From Actinopolymorpha alba DSM 45243 (GTDB lineage Bacteria; Actinomycetota; Actinomycetes; Propionibacteriales; Actinopolymorphaceae), in NCBI RefSeq assembly GCF_000373925.1, contig NZ_KB892708.1:331733-395732 (forward strand): a stretch of 64,000 nt of DNA. The letters are read 5' to 3'. Position numbers and translations under genes: made by a program. The notes under the pieces are model-generated. The model had not been told where the DNA came from, searched no databases, and saw only the letters and a list, made by a program, of their open reading frames with translations. Below are positions 35,567 through 44,707 of this stretch, in pieces. Position 1 is the stretch's first letter; the number at the start of each line of letters is the position of its first letter.

Positions 35567-38461
35567 CTACCCCACGCCACGTACGTGCGGGTCCGGTCGC
35601 CAGTCGGCGGGGAGGGTTCGGGGCTCGGCCTGGGCTTCCTCGATGAACAGGTCGTCGACGAGGAAGAGTCGGGCGCCGCCGTACCGCAGCCGCATGAGGT
35701 ACGCCAGCACTCCCGACAGGCCGACGTTGTAGTCCGCGACCACGGACCGCAGGGTCTCGTCAGGGATCAGCGCTCGCCCGCCCATCCGGCAGTGCCGTAC
35801 GGCGATCAGCGGCACCAGGTCCTCCGCCCAGGCGCGGTAGGTCGGGTCGGCGAGGATCTCGGCGGCGTCGAGGAGGAATTCGCCGTCGCCGGCCAGGCCA
35901 TGGCACACGGCCGGGGAAGACTGCCAGCGCGCGCGATGGACGGCACCCGCCGCCGCGCGGGCGTACTCGCCGAAGCGTTGCTCACCGGTTACGGCAAACA
36001 GTCGGAGCAGGAAGGTCCCGACACCGGACGAACCACTGCACCAGTGCGGCAGGCGGGTGGCGTCTGCCGGGCCAACCGGCCACCAGGCCGCGCCGCCGTC
36101 GTCGGTACGCGCCGCGCGGCACAGCGTGTACCCAGCCTCACTCGCCAGGTCGACGTACGCCTGCTCGCCGAGCGCCGTGCCCAGAGCGAGGAGGGCGTAG
36201 CCGATGCCGGCGACGCCGTGCGCGAAGCCGTAGTGGGTGGCACCGGCCAACTGTGAGTCGAAGGTCGCGGGAATCGGCCAGGTGGGTCCGTTCGCGCCGG
36301 GCACCGCCGCCGCTCGCAGGGCCGCGGCGTACTCAGCCGCTCGTTCGAGGTAGGGCCCGTCCCCGCGGCGGCCCGCATCTCCCCGGCGGGCGTCTCGCCG
36401 GCGGGCGTCGCCTCGGTCTTCGGCATCACCGCGATGACCGGCGAGTTGGCCCACGTGGAGGTGGGTGAGGGCGGCGCCGGCCAGCCCGTGCGCGATGTCG
36501 GGATTGGGCCAGCTGGTGGGCAGCGCCAGCGCGAGACGCTCGGCCTGCTCGAGCAGGTGCGGCTCTCCGAGCGCGACGGCCGCGTCCGCGAGCACCCATG
36601 CCACGCCGGCGCGCCCGAAGTGAAGGCCGGGCAGGACCCGGTCCCCGCGTTCGCAGCGGTCAGACAACCAGCCGGCCGCCTTCCGCGCGGCCGCGTCGAC
36701 GGCACCCCACGGAACGTCGGACGGCTCGCCGCTGGCGTGCGCACGCAGGAGAACCGCGAGCACGCCGGCGGCACCGTGCTGGACGTTGCGGGAGTCGGTC
36801 CTCGCGCCGTACGTGCCGGGCCGCCACAGGCGCTCGTCGTCGGGGCGCATCGTGGCCATCAGGTGCTCCAGACCGTCGGCGAGCAACTCCTCGCCGGTCG
36901 GCTGGCCGGCCGCGAGACCGGCGGGCCGGGGTTCCTCGGCGGCCAGGAGCCGCTCGACCAGCGCCAGGTCGCCGCGTTCGCGCGGGTGGTCGGCCAGCAG
37001 GGTCATGATCGCCGGACCGAGCGCTCTGGCCGAGTCGCCGTAGCGGGCGACGATGGCAAGCCAGGCGGCGAGTCGTTCGCGTGCCGGACGGGCATCGAGC
37101 GGGTCGTCGTCCGGAAGCACCGGATCGTTCCCCGTGGCAAGCAGGAACATCAGGGCGCCGAGGGTGTACGCGTCCTCGGCGGTGGCCGCAGCGATCGGCA
37201 GCTGGCCGGCATGGAGTTCGGGTGCGGTGTAGCTGGAGGGATGGGGCCGGCGGCCAGGCTGTCCGATCGGTGCGGCGGCACGTAGGCCTGTGAGCACTGG
37301 GTAGCCGTCGGCGGTGACGAGGATGCTCGCCGGATCGAGGCCGCGCAGGACGAGGCCAGCCTGGTGGGCGCGGGCGATCAGGTCGCGCAGCCGTCGGGCC
37401 ATGGCGAGGGCCGGCTCCAGGGGTACGCCGGCGCCGGCGCCCGTCTGGTGTCCGACCCAGTGCCGCAGGGATTGGCCGGCGAGGCGTTCCTCGACGAGGA
37501 AGAGGTCACCGGCCTGGGCGAAGACGCCGAATGGCCGTGGAGTCGGCAGCCGTTGGTCCATCAGGCGCAGCAGGTGCGCCTCGTCCAGCAGCCGGGTCCG
37601 CGCGTCAGCACCGTCGGGGTCGGTGTCGGTGTGGGCCCGGGCATGCTTGATCACCACGTCCGGACCAGGGGTCGTACCCGCCCGCTCCTCGCGCGCGAGG
37701 TAGGTGCCACCGGTAGCACCGTGCGCCAGCGCCTGGCGTACGACGTAACGATCGTGGAGCCGCACCGCTGCCCGGTCGTAGCTCGGCGGCACCGCGGCGG
37801 CGCGTTCGTCGTCGGCTGGCGGCGCCGGTGCCCACGGGGCCGGGGTGAACCACGGCTCGCGGCGTTCGTACACCGTCGTGCCGTCGGGAGCGACGAGAAG
37901 CTTGCGGGCGAGGCCGTCGTTGTCGAGCGTGTCGAAGCCGTCGCGGTCGCCGTCGAAGCTGCCGTACCCGTAGTGCACGACACTTCCCGGCTGGGACTGG
38001 CGTGCGGAGAGGATGCGTGGTCCGGCGAGGCCCCGGGTGGCGGCGGAGAGTTCCCGGGCAAGCCGGATGAACCCGAGGTCGTCACGTGGGTACGCGGTGA
38101 GGACCTTGCCGGCGTCGACGCGGCCACAGGCCCGGCTACCAAGCCAGCGAACGACCTCTGACGTGGGTGCGAACGTGAACGGCACCTGGTGGTCGCGAAG
38201 GATGGGGACGACCCGGGTGACCAGAGTTTCGGCGGATCTCGGTGTGGCCGAGAGCTGGATCTGCCAGCCCTGGCGTCGATGGTGGTGTTCTGAGGACAGG
38301 CCGCCGGTCTCCGGAGGGAGAGCCGTGTGCCACCGCGTACCCGTGCGGACCCGCCACCGCCGGCCCTTGGTGCACGCGAGCAGGTGGTACACGATGGCGG
38401 CCAGATCGCCCTTGTGCGGCACTGGCGTCACACCCTCTCGGTGCATCGTCATCGCGCACAC
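35567..38461 (-). CDS. LanL-like (class IV lanthionine synthetase) protein with degenerate lyase and kinase domains
   Basis: The 964-residue protein has the three domains of class III/IV lanthipeptide synthetases. The lyase-like region (about 60-170) reads GWQIQLSAT where the family has GWKxHVSAT-type Lys and His, and PFTF where a Lys is expected. The kinase-like region (235-400) keeps VIK (Lys272), but the catalytic loop is LRGLDPAS instead of RDLxPxN and the DFG/DLE position is TGL. The cyclase (about 550-950) keeps the zinc set Cys808 in HWCSG and Cys853-His854 in VCHGLAG, plus HG-n-G repeats. An Arg/Asp/Gly-rich insert lies at 678-702. ATG 38452 is an alternative start. It may cyclise or bind a peptide dehydrated elsewhere. 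No clear precursor is adjacent. Confidence 0.83.
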   Translation of the reverse strand: MCAMTMHREGVTPVPHKGDLAAIVYHLLACTKGRRWRVRTGTRWHTALPPETGGLSSEHHHRRQGWQIQLSATPRSAETLVTRVVPILRDHQVPFTFAPTSEVVRWLGSRACGRVDAGKVLTAYPRDDLGFIRLARELSAATRGLAGPRILSARQSQPGSVVHYGYGSFDGDRDGFDTLDNDGLARKLLVAPDGTTVYERREPWFTPAPWAPAPPADDERAAAVPPSYDRAAVRLHDRYVVRQALAHGATGGTYLAREERAGTTPGPDVVIKHARAHTDTDPDGADARTRLLDEAHLLRLMDQRLPTPRPFGVFAQAGDLFLVEERLAGQSLRHWVGHQTGAGAGVPLEPALAMARRLRDLIARAHQAGLVLRGLDPASILVTADGYPVLTGLRAAAPIGQPGRRPHPSSYTAPELHAGQLPIAAATAEDAYTLGALMFLLATGNDPVLPDDDPLDARPARERLAAWLAIVARYGDSARALGPAIMTLLADHPRERGDLALVERLLAAEEPRPAGLAAGQPTGEELLADGLEHLMATMRPDDERLWRPGTYGARTDSRNVQHGAAGVLAVLLRAHASGEPSDVPWGAVDAAARKAAGWLSDRCERGDRVLPGLHFGRAGVAWVLADAAVALGEPHLLEQAERLALALPTSWPNPDIAHGLAGAALTHLHVGQLAGHRGDAEDRGDARRRDARRGDAGRRGDGPYLERAAEYAAALRAAAVPGANGPTWPIPATFDSQLAGATHYGFAHGVAGIGYALLALGTALGEQAYVDLASEAGYTLCRAARTDDGGAAWWPVGPADATRLPHWCSGSSGVGTFLLRLFAVTGEQRFGEYARAAAGAVHRARWQSSPAVCHGLAGDGEFLLDAAEILADPTYRAWAEDLVPLIAVRHCRMGGRALIPDETLRSVVADYNVGLSGVLAYLMRLRYGGARLFLVDDLFIEEAQAEPRTLPADWRPDPHVRGVG

Positions 38462-38685
38462 CTAACGGACGTCGCGTGGCCGTCGTTGGCCACCGTCCCG
38501 TGAGCGAAGGTCCGTGCCGTCGTGTGGTGCGCCACCCACAGATGCCCCCTCTGCTGGTGTCTTGCACACTGTTCGTGCACATACGACTACCAACAGTGCA
38601 CGAAGGTGCGCAATGGCATTGGCATATCTTTGTGAATCGGTTTGATCACGATTAGCGACATCGTCGGCCGGGTAAGCGGCTCGAT
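38462..38685. promoter_or_regulatory. upstream region of the LanL-like gene with a nested dyad
   Basis: TTCGTGCAC (38572-38580) pairs with GTGCACGAA (38596-38604), nested with CACTGTT (38567-38573) and AACAGTG (38592-38598). An AT-rich patch at 38605-38665 could hold the minus-strand promoter. A 43-codon minus frame (38449-38580, GTG start, rich in His, Thr and two Cys) ends in an ATGA that overlaps ATG 38452; it has no ribosome site and no typical lanthipeptide leader. A 37-codon plus frame at 38542-38655 also looks unlike a precursor. Confidence 0.5.
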
Positions 38686-39567
38686 TCAGCTGTCGAACGT
38701 GTGCCGGTCCGCCCAACTCGCGGCAGCCACGCGAGCGACGACCGCGCACCCCGCTGCCTCGTCGAGCGGCGCGCTCACGCAGGTCACCAGGACGTACGCC
38801 GGAGCATCGCCCGACAGGATCAGCGCGGCGCTGTGCCGGACGCCCTCGACCCAGCCGTTCTTGTGTGCCACCGGCGTACCCGCCGGGAGACCCTGGACGA
38901 CATCCTGGTCCATCTCCTGGGCAAGAAGCACGTCCAGCATTTCCTGGCAGGCGGAGGCCGACGCGAGCGCCGGCCTCCCGTCGGGGCTACTCGCGCCGGC
39001 CGCTCCGACCTGGATCGCGGTGAGGAGCGCGGCGAGGTCCGCTGCGGTGACAAGGTTGGACCGGCCGGCCTCGTCGGCCACGTAATCCTGGATGCCACGG
39101 GCGACGATCGACCGCTGCGCTCCGGCCAGCGCCCACACCTCGGCGACGGGGGCGAGACCGGTCTGCTCGAGGACGAGGTTCGTGGCGAGGTTGCTCGACC
39201 GGACGATCATTCGGCGGATCAGCCAGCGCAGGGGTGCCTTCTGGCCGAGCCGGTCCCAGGGTTCGGGGTCGCTGTCGTAGTCGGCGGTCGAGTGGTAAGT
39301 GGCGCCTCCGCCGATCGCCGACGCGAACTCGTCGTGGACCGGGACCTCGGCGTCAAGGTCGAGTTGACCAAGCTCGGCGAGCCGGTAGGCCGCCGCCATG
39401 ACGGCCGCCTTCATCGTGCTCGCGGCGTAGTGGGTCGCGTGGGGGTCACGGGAGTACGCCGGTGGGCTGCCGGGCCGGCCGCACCACACCGAGACGGTGC
39501 CAGGGATCGGGGCGAGCGAGGGCTCCAGGGCGTGCAGGGCCGGGGCCGTCTGGCGGAGTTCGGTCAC
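38686..39567 (-). CDS. class A beta-lactamase-fold serine hydrolase
   Basis: This 293-residue protein from GTG 39567 has the serine-lysine motif ASTMK (about residues 49-53), a SxN-type motif in RSSNLATN and the KTG-equivalent HKNGW near residue 236. No signal peptide or lipobox is visible, so it is probably cytoplasmic, unlike secreted beta-lactamases. The Glu166-type omega-loop residue is not obvious. It may be a peptidase or esterase. It lies upstream of the LanL-like gene on the same strand (224-base gap) and may act on the same peptide substrate, which is inference. Confidence 0.8.
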   Translation of the reverse strand: MTELRQTAPALHALEPSLAPIPGTVSVWCGRPGSPPAYSRDPHATHYAASTMKAAVMAAAYRLAELGQLDLDAEVPVHDEFASAIGGGATYHSTADYDSDPEPWDRLGQKAPLRWLIRRMIVRSSNLATNLVLEQTGLAPVAEVWALAGAQRSIVARGIQDYVADEAGRSNLVTAADLAALLTAIQVGAAGASSPDGRPALASASACQEMLDVLLAQEMDQDVVQGLPAGTPVAHKNGWVEGVRHSAALILSGDAPAYVLVTCVSAPLDEAAGCAVVARVAAASWADRHTFDS

Positions 39568-39653
39568 GGCGGACAGTCTGCCCCAGGGGCGCGACAACCC
39601 AACAAGCCGCGACGCAACCTTGCGCCAAGCACAATGTGGCAAGGTCTGACGTC

Positions 39654-40467
39654 ATGAAGGTCAGCGACGAGCCGCAGCGGATGCTCATCGAACGCGCGCG
39701 GGCCATAGTCGCCGCGGATGACCGGATCCTTGCCGCCTGGCTCATCGGCAGCTTCGCGACCGGAGAAGCCGACGCCTACAGCGATGTCGACCTGCACTGC
39801 CTGATCACGGACGAGAGCGTGGAGTGGTTCCGGCGGCACTGGTCTGAGGTCGCCACCCGGATCGCCGGCCCGCTGGTGCTCGCTGATGCTTTGCCCGGCC
39901 TCCTGGGCGGGGTGGCCCTCACCGAGGACTGGCTGCACCTCGACCTGATCCTTCACCCGCGCTCAGAGTTCGACCCGCGAGAGGTGCGTGGCCTCAGCCT
40001 GTTGTACGACTCCACCGGCGAACTGCTCCCGACGGACGTGGTGCCGCGTGCGCCGGCGCAGGGCGAGCCGTACTTCCCCACGTCGGCGGTCAACCACTAC
40101 TTCTACTTCCTCGGCAATCTTGTGGTGACCTTCGGACGTCGCGAGCTCGTGGTCGCGCACGGCGGCATCGACGCTTCGCAACTGCCTCATCCAGCTGATG
40201 CTGGCCGAGCGCGGCATCCACCGCTCCGGCGGCAACAAGCGGCTCAACCCCTTCCTGTCAGAGGAGCAACGAGCATTCCTCGAAGCCATCCCGGCCGCGG
40301 CGACCTCGACCGCCGCCATCAGCGACGCCGTTCGCGTACTCACCCGGGAGTTCACCCGTCGCGGGAAGGCACTTGCCGTACGCACCGGCGCGACGTGGCC
40401 GCAGCCCTTCGAGGACGCCACCATCGCGCACCTGCAGCACAACCTGGGCGTCGACTTCCGGGCGTGA
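39654..40467 (+). pseudogene. nucleotidyltransferase gene split by a frameshift
   Basis: ATG 39654 opens a protein with AAWLIGSFATGEADAYSDVDLHC, the GS-n-DxD active site of the minimal nucleotidyltransferase fold. The frame is good until about 40170 (AHGGIDA). The continuation (RNCLIQLMLAERGIHRSGGNKRL to LQHNLGVDFRA, stop 40467) is in another frame. One extra base (or two missing) at GACGCTTCGCAAC explains it. If real, the product is truncated or fused to nonsense; a sequencing error would restore a roughly 270-residue protein. Confidence 0.75.
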
Positions 40468-40470
40468 CTG

Positions 40471-40854
40471 TCAACCTGAGGTTTCGGGGCGGTCGTAGAT
40501 CCTTTGCACCATGGCCGTCGCGGTGCGCACGTCGACGCCCAGATCGCGGGCCGTCCTGACGTACTCCTCGGCGGCGGTCCGGAGCGGATCCGCGGCGCCA
40601 GCCGGAGCGGCCGCGACGACGGTGCCATGCCGGCGGGCGGTTTCGAGGATGCCGTCTGCTTCGAGTTCCTTGTACGCCCGGGCCACGGTGCCGGGTGCCA
40701 AACCGAGATCGCCCGCCAGTTGGCGGATCGCGGGCAGCTTGGCGCCGATGGGTAGCTGGCCGCGTTCGACCAGCCCGATGATCTGGTCGCGGACCTGTCG
40801 CCAGGGCGGGACGCCGCTGCCGACGTCGACGACGATCCGGGATGCTGCGGTCAC
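40471..40854 (-). CDS. GntR-family regulator, YtrA type
   Basis: This 127-residue protein from GTG 40854 has a winged helix-turn-helix (PPWRQVRDQIIGLVERGQL, LPAIRQLAGDLGLAPGTVARAYKELEADG; about residues 13-80) and a short C-terminal helix without the large effector domain of other GntR groups. That is the YtrA layout, which usually represses an adjacent membrane protein or ABC operon. The start overlaps the stop of the membrane protein gene (GTGA), so it is the second gene of a two-gene operon and probably controls it. Confidence 0.87.
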   Translation of the reverse strand: MTAASRIVVDVGSGVPPWRQVRDQIIGLVERGQLPIGAKLPAIRQLAGDLGLAPGTVARAYKELEADGILETARRHGTVVAAAPAGAADPLRTAAEEYVRTARDLGVDVRTATAMVQRIYDRPETSG

Positions 40855-41849
40855 CTGCTCGCCTCCACAAGCCGCAGCCGGCGGAACGGCATCATCAGCG
40901 CCGCCCAAGACACGAGCGCCCCGAGGAACAAGAACATCGCGACGTAGCCTAGAGCGATATTGGCGATGGGGAGCCAGCCGGGCGGGGGAGGGAAGTCCCC
41001 GATGAGTACGTCAGGGAGCCTCGCCAGCGACGTTCCGTCGGGATCGCCATGAAAGCCGGCGATGAGGAAGACCCGTTCGTACAGCCTTTGGTACAGCCCG
41101 ACAATCAGCACCATGCTGACACCGACCGCCACCCGAGCGGTCCGGATCCGAAGTGCCGAGTCCACCTGCGGATCGGAGTCGATCGGACCTCGCGCGAGAG
41201 TGAGCCACACAACCGCGCCGGTCGCACCGACGACGAGAAGGAGCATGCAGAGAGCAAGCCACACTGGCCCCCAACCCTGGGGTGGTCGACCAAGGCTCTC
41301 GACTCCGATTGGACTGTTGGGCCCGATCAGGTCGGCGTGACGGGTGTGCCACGCGCCTATGCGATGGGCCCACGCCTGGGCGGAGAGGGCGGTGGCGGCA
41401 GCCGCGAGTCCGAGTGCCGCCACCAGTCCGTACACGACCAGACCCAGCCTGGGAACGAGATCCCGAAGGCTCCGCCGTACCAGCAGCGCGACCCGGGTGG
41501 GCTGCTTCGGCCGGCGGAGCATCGCGACGAGTTCGGCCAGAAGGAGGGTGGCGATCACAGCGCCGAGGACACCGCCGCCCCAGTCCTCGACTGGTTGGCC
41601 AGCCAGAGCGAAGGCGCCGGCGATACCCACCGTGACCACGAGCAGGACGACCGGGTACAACCGACGACGCTCACGGAGATAACCCGCCGCTGCTTCGCCC
41701 TGGGCCTGGGTGGGCTCCGGAATACCCCACACGCGCAGGACCGCCTGACCGCGCTTCGGGGTGGGTCTGAGCGCCCTGACCACGAAGATCGCGACGAGCA
41801 GTCCGAAGATGCCGACCATCACCAGCTCTGTCATGCCGATAGCGGGCAC
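40851..41849 (-). CDS. multi-pass membrane protein in operon with GntR regulator
   Basis: About 332 residues with seven hydrophobic segments. GTG 41849 is preferred because AGGGGGG lies six bases before it; the ATG at 41855 is too close to that site. The cytoplasmic stretch after the first segment (ALRPTPKRGQAVLRVWGIPEPTQAQGEAAAGYLRERRRLYP) and two long extracytoplasmic loops are the only distinctive parts. I do not recognise the family; DUF1648-like proteins are often paired with YtrA regulators, but this is not shown here. Confidence 0.65.
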   Translation of the reverse strand: MPAIGMTELVMVGIFGLLVAIFVVRALRPTPKRGQAVLRVWGIPEPTQAQGEAAAGYLRERRRLYPVVLLVVTVGIAGAFALAGQPVEDWGGGVLGAVIATLLLAELVAMLRRPKQPTRVALLVRRSLRDLVPRLGLVVYGLVAALGLAAAATALSAQAWAHRIGAWHTRHADLIGPNSPIGVESLGRPPQGWGPVWLALCMLLLVVGATGAVVWLTLARGPIDSDPQVDSALRIRTARVAVGVSMVLIVGLYQRLYERVFLIAGFHGDPDGTSLARLPDVLIGDFPPPPGWLPIANIALGYVAMFLFLGALVSWAALMMPFRRLRLVEASR

Positions 41850-42031
41850 CGCCATCCCCCCTTTTGTATCGACCAGTTGACACAATAATGCGCTGGCCGA
41901 CACCGGCGCGCAAGTACCCAGCGTGGGTGTCACCGTGGCCAGTGCGGGAAGGTAGGCCCGGTCGACGTACCGACGTACCAATGACGTACCAGCATGGTGC
42001 GGTGAAGCCGACAGGGCGCAGGGAGAAGGAC

Positions 42032-44518
42032 ATGGGCGAGTGGCGCGATCTGCACGACGGCTGGGTGCTGAGCGTGGCGGGTGACGCGGAGGGAGTGCCG
42101 AGTGCGGTCGCGTCGGCGCTGGTGCCGGCGACGGTGCCCGGCTGCGTGCACACCGACCTGCTCGACTCGAGCCTGATACCCGATCCCTATCTCGACCGCA
42201 ACGAGCATGACCTGCGCTGGATCGGGCGTACCCGCTGGCGTTACGCCACGACGTTCGAGTGGCGGGCCGGCGACCACGACCGCATGGATCTCGTCTGCGA
42301 CGGGCTCGACACCGTGGCGACGGTCGAGCTCAATGGCGTCCAGCTTGGCACGGCCCAGAACATGCACCGGTCCTACCGTTTCGATGCGCGCTCGGCCCTG
42401 CGCGACGGCGACAACGAACTGGTCGTGACCTTCGGATCAGCGCAGGAGTACGCCGAGAAGATGCGGGACCGACTCGGCGACCTGCCAGGTCCCAACTCCG
42501 CGACCCCCGAGCCGTTCAACTTCATCCGCAAGATGGCCTGCAACTTCGGCTGGGACTGGGGACCCGTCCTGGTCACGGCGGGCATCTGGAAGCCGATCAG
42601 GTTGCACAGCTGGAACGCTGCCCGGCTGGCCCGCGTCCGGCCGCTGGTCCAGGTGGGCGAGGGTGTCGGCACCGTCGAGGTCCTCGTCGATGTCGAAGGA
42701 TCGAACGGCGGATCGCCGGCTGCTCCGGTCAAGCTCACCGCCCGGGTCGCAGGCGTGCAAGCCACGGTTGACATCGCAGCCGGCGAGACGACCGGCACGC
42801 TGGAGCTCGAGGTCGCGGATCCGGCGCTGTGGTGGCCGCACGGGTACGGCGAGCAGCCGTTGTACGACCTCGAGGTGGATCTGACTGACGCCGGGGGAGC
42901 CGCACTTGATGCCTGGTCGAGGCGGATCGGCTTCCGTCAGGTCGAGCTTGACACCACCCCTGACGAGTCAGGGACCGGATCGGCGTTCACCATCGTCGTC
43001 AACGGCGTACCGATCTTCGCCCGCGGCGCCAACTGGATTCCTGACGACTGTTTCCCCAGCCGGGTCGGCGCCGACCGCTACCGCGCGCGGCTCCAGCAGG
43101 CAAAAGACGCGAACATGGACCTGCTCCGGGTGTGGGGTGGCGGGCTGTACGAGAAGGAGGAGTTCTACGACGCGGCCGACGAACTCGGCATTCTTGTCTG
43201 GCAGGACTTCCTCTTCGCCTGCGCCGCCTACCCCGAAGAGTCACCGCTCGCGGACGAGGTCGAGGCCGAGGCGCGGGAGAACGTCGCCCGCCTGATGCCG
43301 CATCCGAGCCTCGTCCTGTGGAACGGCAACAACGAGAACATCTGGGGTTGGTTCGACTGGGGTTGGCAGCCCACGGTCGGCGACCGCACGTGGGGGAAGG
43401 GCTACTACGTCGACCTGCTGCCGCGCATCGTCAGCGAGATCGACCCGACGCGGCCGTACTGGCCCGGCAGCCCGTACTCCGGTTCGTTCGACATCCATCC
43501 GAACGCTGATGACTACGGTTGCAAGCACGTCTGGGACGTGTGGAACGCCGAGGACTACACGCTCTACCGCGCCTACGTCCCGCGGTTCGTCGCGGAGTTC
43601 GGTTACCAGGGCCCGCCGACCTGGGCGACCCTCACCCGCGCCGTTCACGACGACCCACTCGCGCCGGACTCGCCGGGCGTCCTCAGCCACCAGAAGGCCA
43701 CCGACGGCAACACGAAACTCGCCAAGGGACTCGCGGCGCACTTCGCCGAGCCGGCCACGGTGGAGGACTGGCACTGGCTCACCCAGCTCAACCAGGCCAG
43801 GGCGTTGACCGTCGGCATCGAGCACTTCCGGTCCCACCGGGGGCGCTGCATGGGGACCGTGGTGTGGCAGCTGAACGACTGCTGGCCGGTGACCTCCTGG
43901 GCGGCGGTCGACGGTGACGCGCGGCGCAAGCCGCTGTGGTACGCCCTGCGCAAGGTCTACGACGAGCGCCTGCTCACCGTCCAGCCGCGCGACGGTGGCC
44001 TCGCGTTCGTGGCGGTCAACGACAGCGTGGAGAGCTGGGCGACTGACGTGGTCGTCGAACGCCGGACCTTCACCGGCGAGGTCTTCGCGCAGTGGACGAC
44101 CACGGTCGAGGTGGCGGCCCGCGAGGCGGCGTCGGTCCGGATCCCGGTCGACGTGGCGGGCACGACCGGTGCCGACCTCGAGATGTTGGTCGTTACCGCC
44201 GGGGATCGTCGTACCACCTGGTTCTACGCCGAGGACAAGGATCTCGACTACCCCGCGCCGGAGTTCGAGGTGGAGGTCAGGCCCGCTGGGTCCGCGCAGG
44301 AGGTCCAGGTGACTGCCCGGACGCTGGTGCGCGATCTCGCGCTCTTCGCCGACCGGCTTGATCCCGCCGCCAGCGTCGACGACATGCTGGTCACCCTGCT
44401 GCCGGGGGAGAGCCAGACGTTCCGGGTCGAGGGTGTCAACCGACCCTTGACGGTCGAAGAGGTGAGTGGCGCGCCGGTGCTCCGCTGCGCCAACGGCATC
44501 CCCCCACGAAGGGGGTAA
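42032..44518 (+). CDS. GH2 beta-mannosidase
   Basis: This 828-residue glycoside hydrolase family 2 enzyme starts at ATG 42032 behind GGGAGAAGG; the open frame runs further upstream without a ribosome site. The N-terminal sugar-binding domain ends near residue 200 (NFIRKMACNFGWDWGP is typical of beta-mannosidases). The acid/base is Glu435 in WNGNNENIWG and the nucleophile is Glu522 in VAEFGYQGPP. No signal peptide is visible, so it works in the cytoplasm on imported manno-oligosaccharides. Neighbours give no transporter. Confidence 0.92.
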   Translation: MGEWRDLHDGWVLSVAGDAEGVPSAVASALVPATVPGCVHTDLLDSSLIPDPYLDRNEHDLRWIGRTRWRYATTFEWRAGDHDRMDLVCDGLDTVATVELNGVQLGTAQNMHRSYRFDARSALRDGDNELVVTFGSAQEYAEKMRDRLGDLPGPNSATPEPFNFIRKMACNFGWDWGPVLVTAGIWKPIRLHSWNAARLARVRPLVQVGEGVGTVEVLVDVEGSNGGSPAAPVKLTARVAGVQATVDIAAGETTGTLELEVADPALWWPHGYGEQPLYDLEVDLTDAGGAALDAWSRRIGFRQVELDTTPDESGTGSAFTIVVNGVPIFARGANWIPDDCFPSRVGADRYRARLQQAKDANMDLLRVWGGGLYEKEEFYDAADELGILVWQDFLFACAAYPEESPLADEVEAEARENVARLMPHPSLVLWNGNNENIWGWFDWGWQPTVGDRTWGKGYYVDLLPRIVSEIDPTRPYWPGSPYSGSFDIHPNADDYGCKHVWDVWNAEDYTLYRAYVPRFVAEFGYQGPPTWATLTRAVHDDPLAPDSPGVLSHQKATDGNTKLAKGLAAHFAEPATVEDWHWLTQLNQARALTVGIEHFRSHRGRCMGTVVWQLNDCWPVTSWAAVDGDARRKPLWYALRKVYDERLLTVQPRDGGLAFVAVNDSVESWATDVVVERRTFTGEVFAQWTTTVEVAAREAASVRIPVDVAGTTGADLEMLVVTAGDRRTTWFYAEDKDLDYPAPEFEVEVRPAGSAQEVQVTARTLVRDLALFADRLDPAASVDDMLVTLLPGESQTFRVEGVNRPLTVEEVSGAPVLRCANGIPPRRG

Positions 44519-44526
44519 CCCCAAGC

Positions 44527-44568
44527 TGTCATAGGTTTCTCGGCCTCTTGGCCGAGAAACCTATGACA
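44527..44568. repeat. 19-bp perfect palindrome (family A)
   Basis: TGTCATAGGTTTCTCGGCC (44527-44545) pairs with 44550-44568 around a TCTT loop. It matches the hairpin at 1491-1532 except for one base pair, T-A here against G-C there, changed on both arms. It lies nine bases after the beta-mannosidase stop. Confidence 0.9.
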
Positions 44569-44650
44569 ACTGCGTGAGTGGTGGGGCGACGCGAAGGTGG
44601 CCGTAAGCCGATTGTTAGCCCCTGTCCGGCACTCTCGATCGCGGCGCGGC

Positions 44651-44688
44651 GGAGGGCTGTCGGTGCCCGGGGGGATCGGCAGCCCTCC
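44651..44688 (-). terminator. hairpin after the small secreted protein gene
   Basis: GGAGGGCTG (44651-44659) pairs with CAGCCCTCC (44680-44688); the 20-base loop has further G-C pairing potential. It is positioned 20 bases past the stop at 44708 on the minus strand. Confidence 0.6.
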
Positions 44689-44707
44689 ACCCGCTTCTTG
44701 CCGGCTC

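Noticed and set aside
38542..38655. 37-codon plus-strand peptide as lanthipeptide precursor
   Set aside because: It has only one Cys and few Ser/Thr, lacks an acidic leader, and runs opposite to the LanL-like gene.
38686..39567. Beta-lactam resistance gene
   Set aside because: Serine-hydrolase motifs are present, but there is no signal peptide and no clear omega-loop glutamate, so antibiotic hydrolysis is not supported.
43241..44524. 427-codon minus frame opposite the beta-mannosidase
   Set aside because: It overlaps the catalytic region of a clear GH2 enzyme and shows no family motif.
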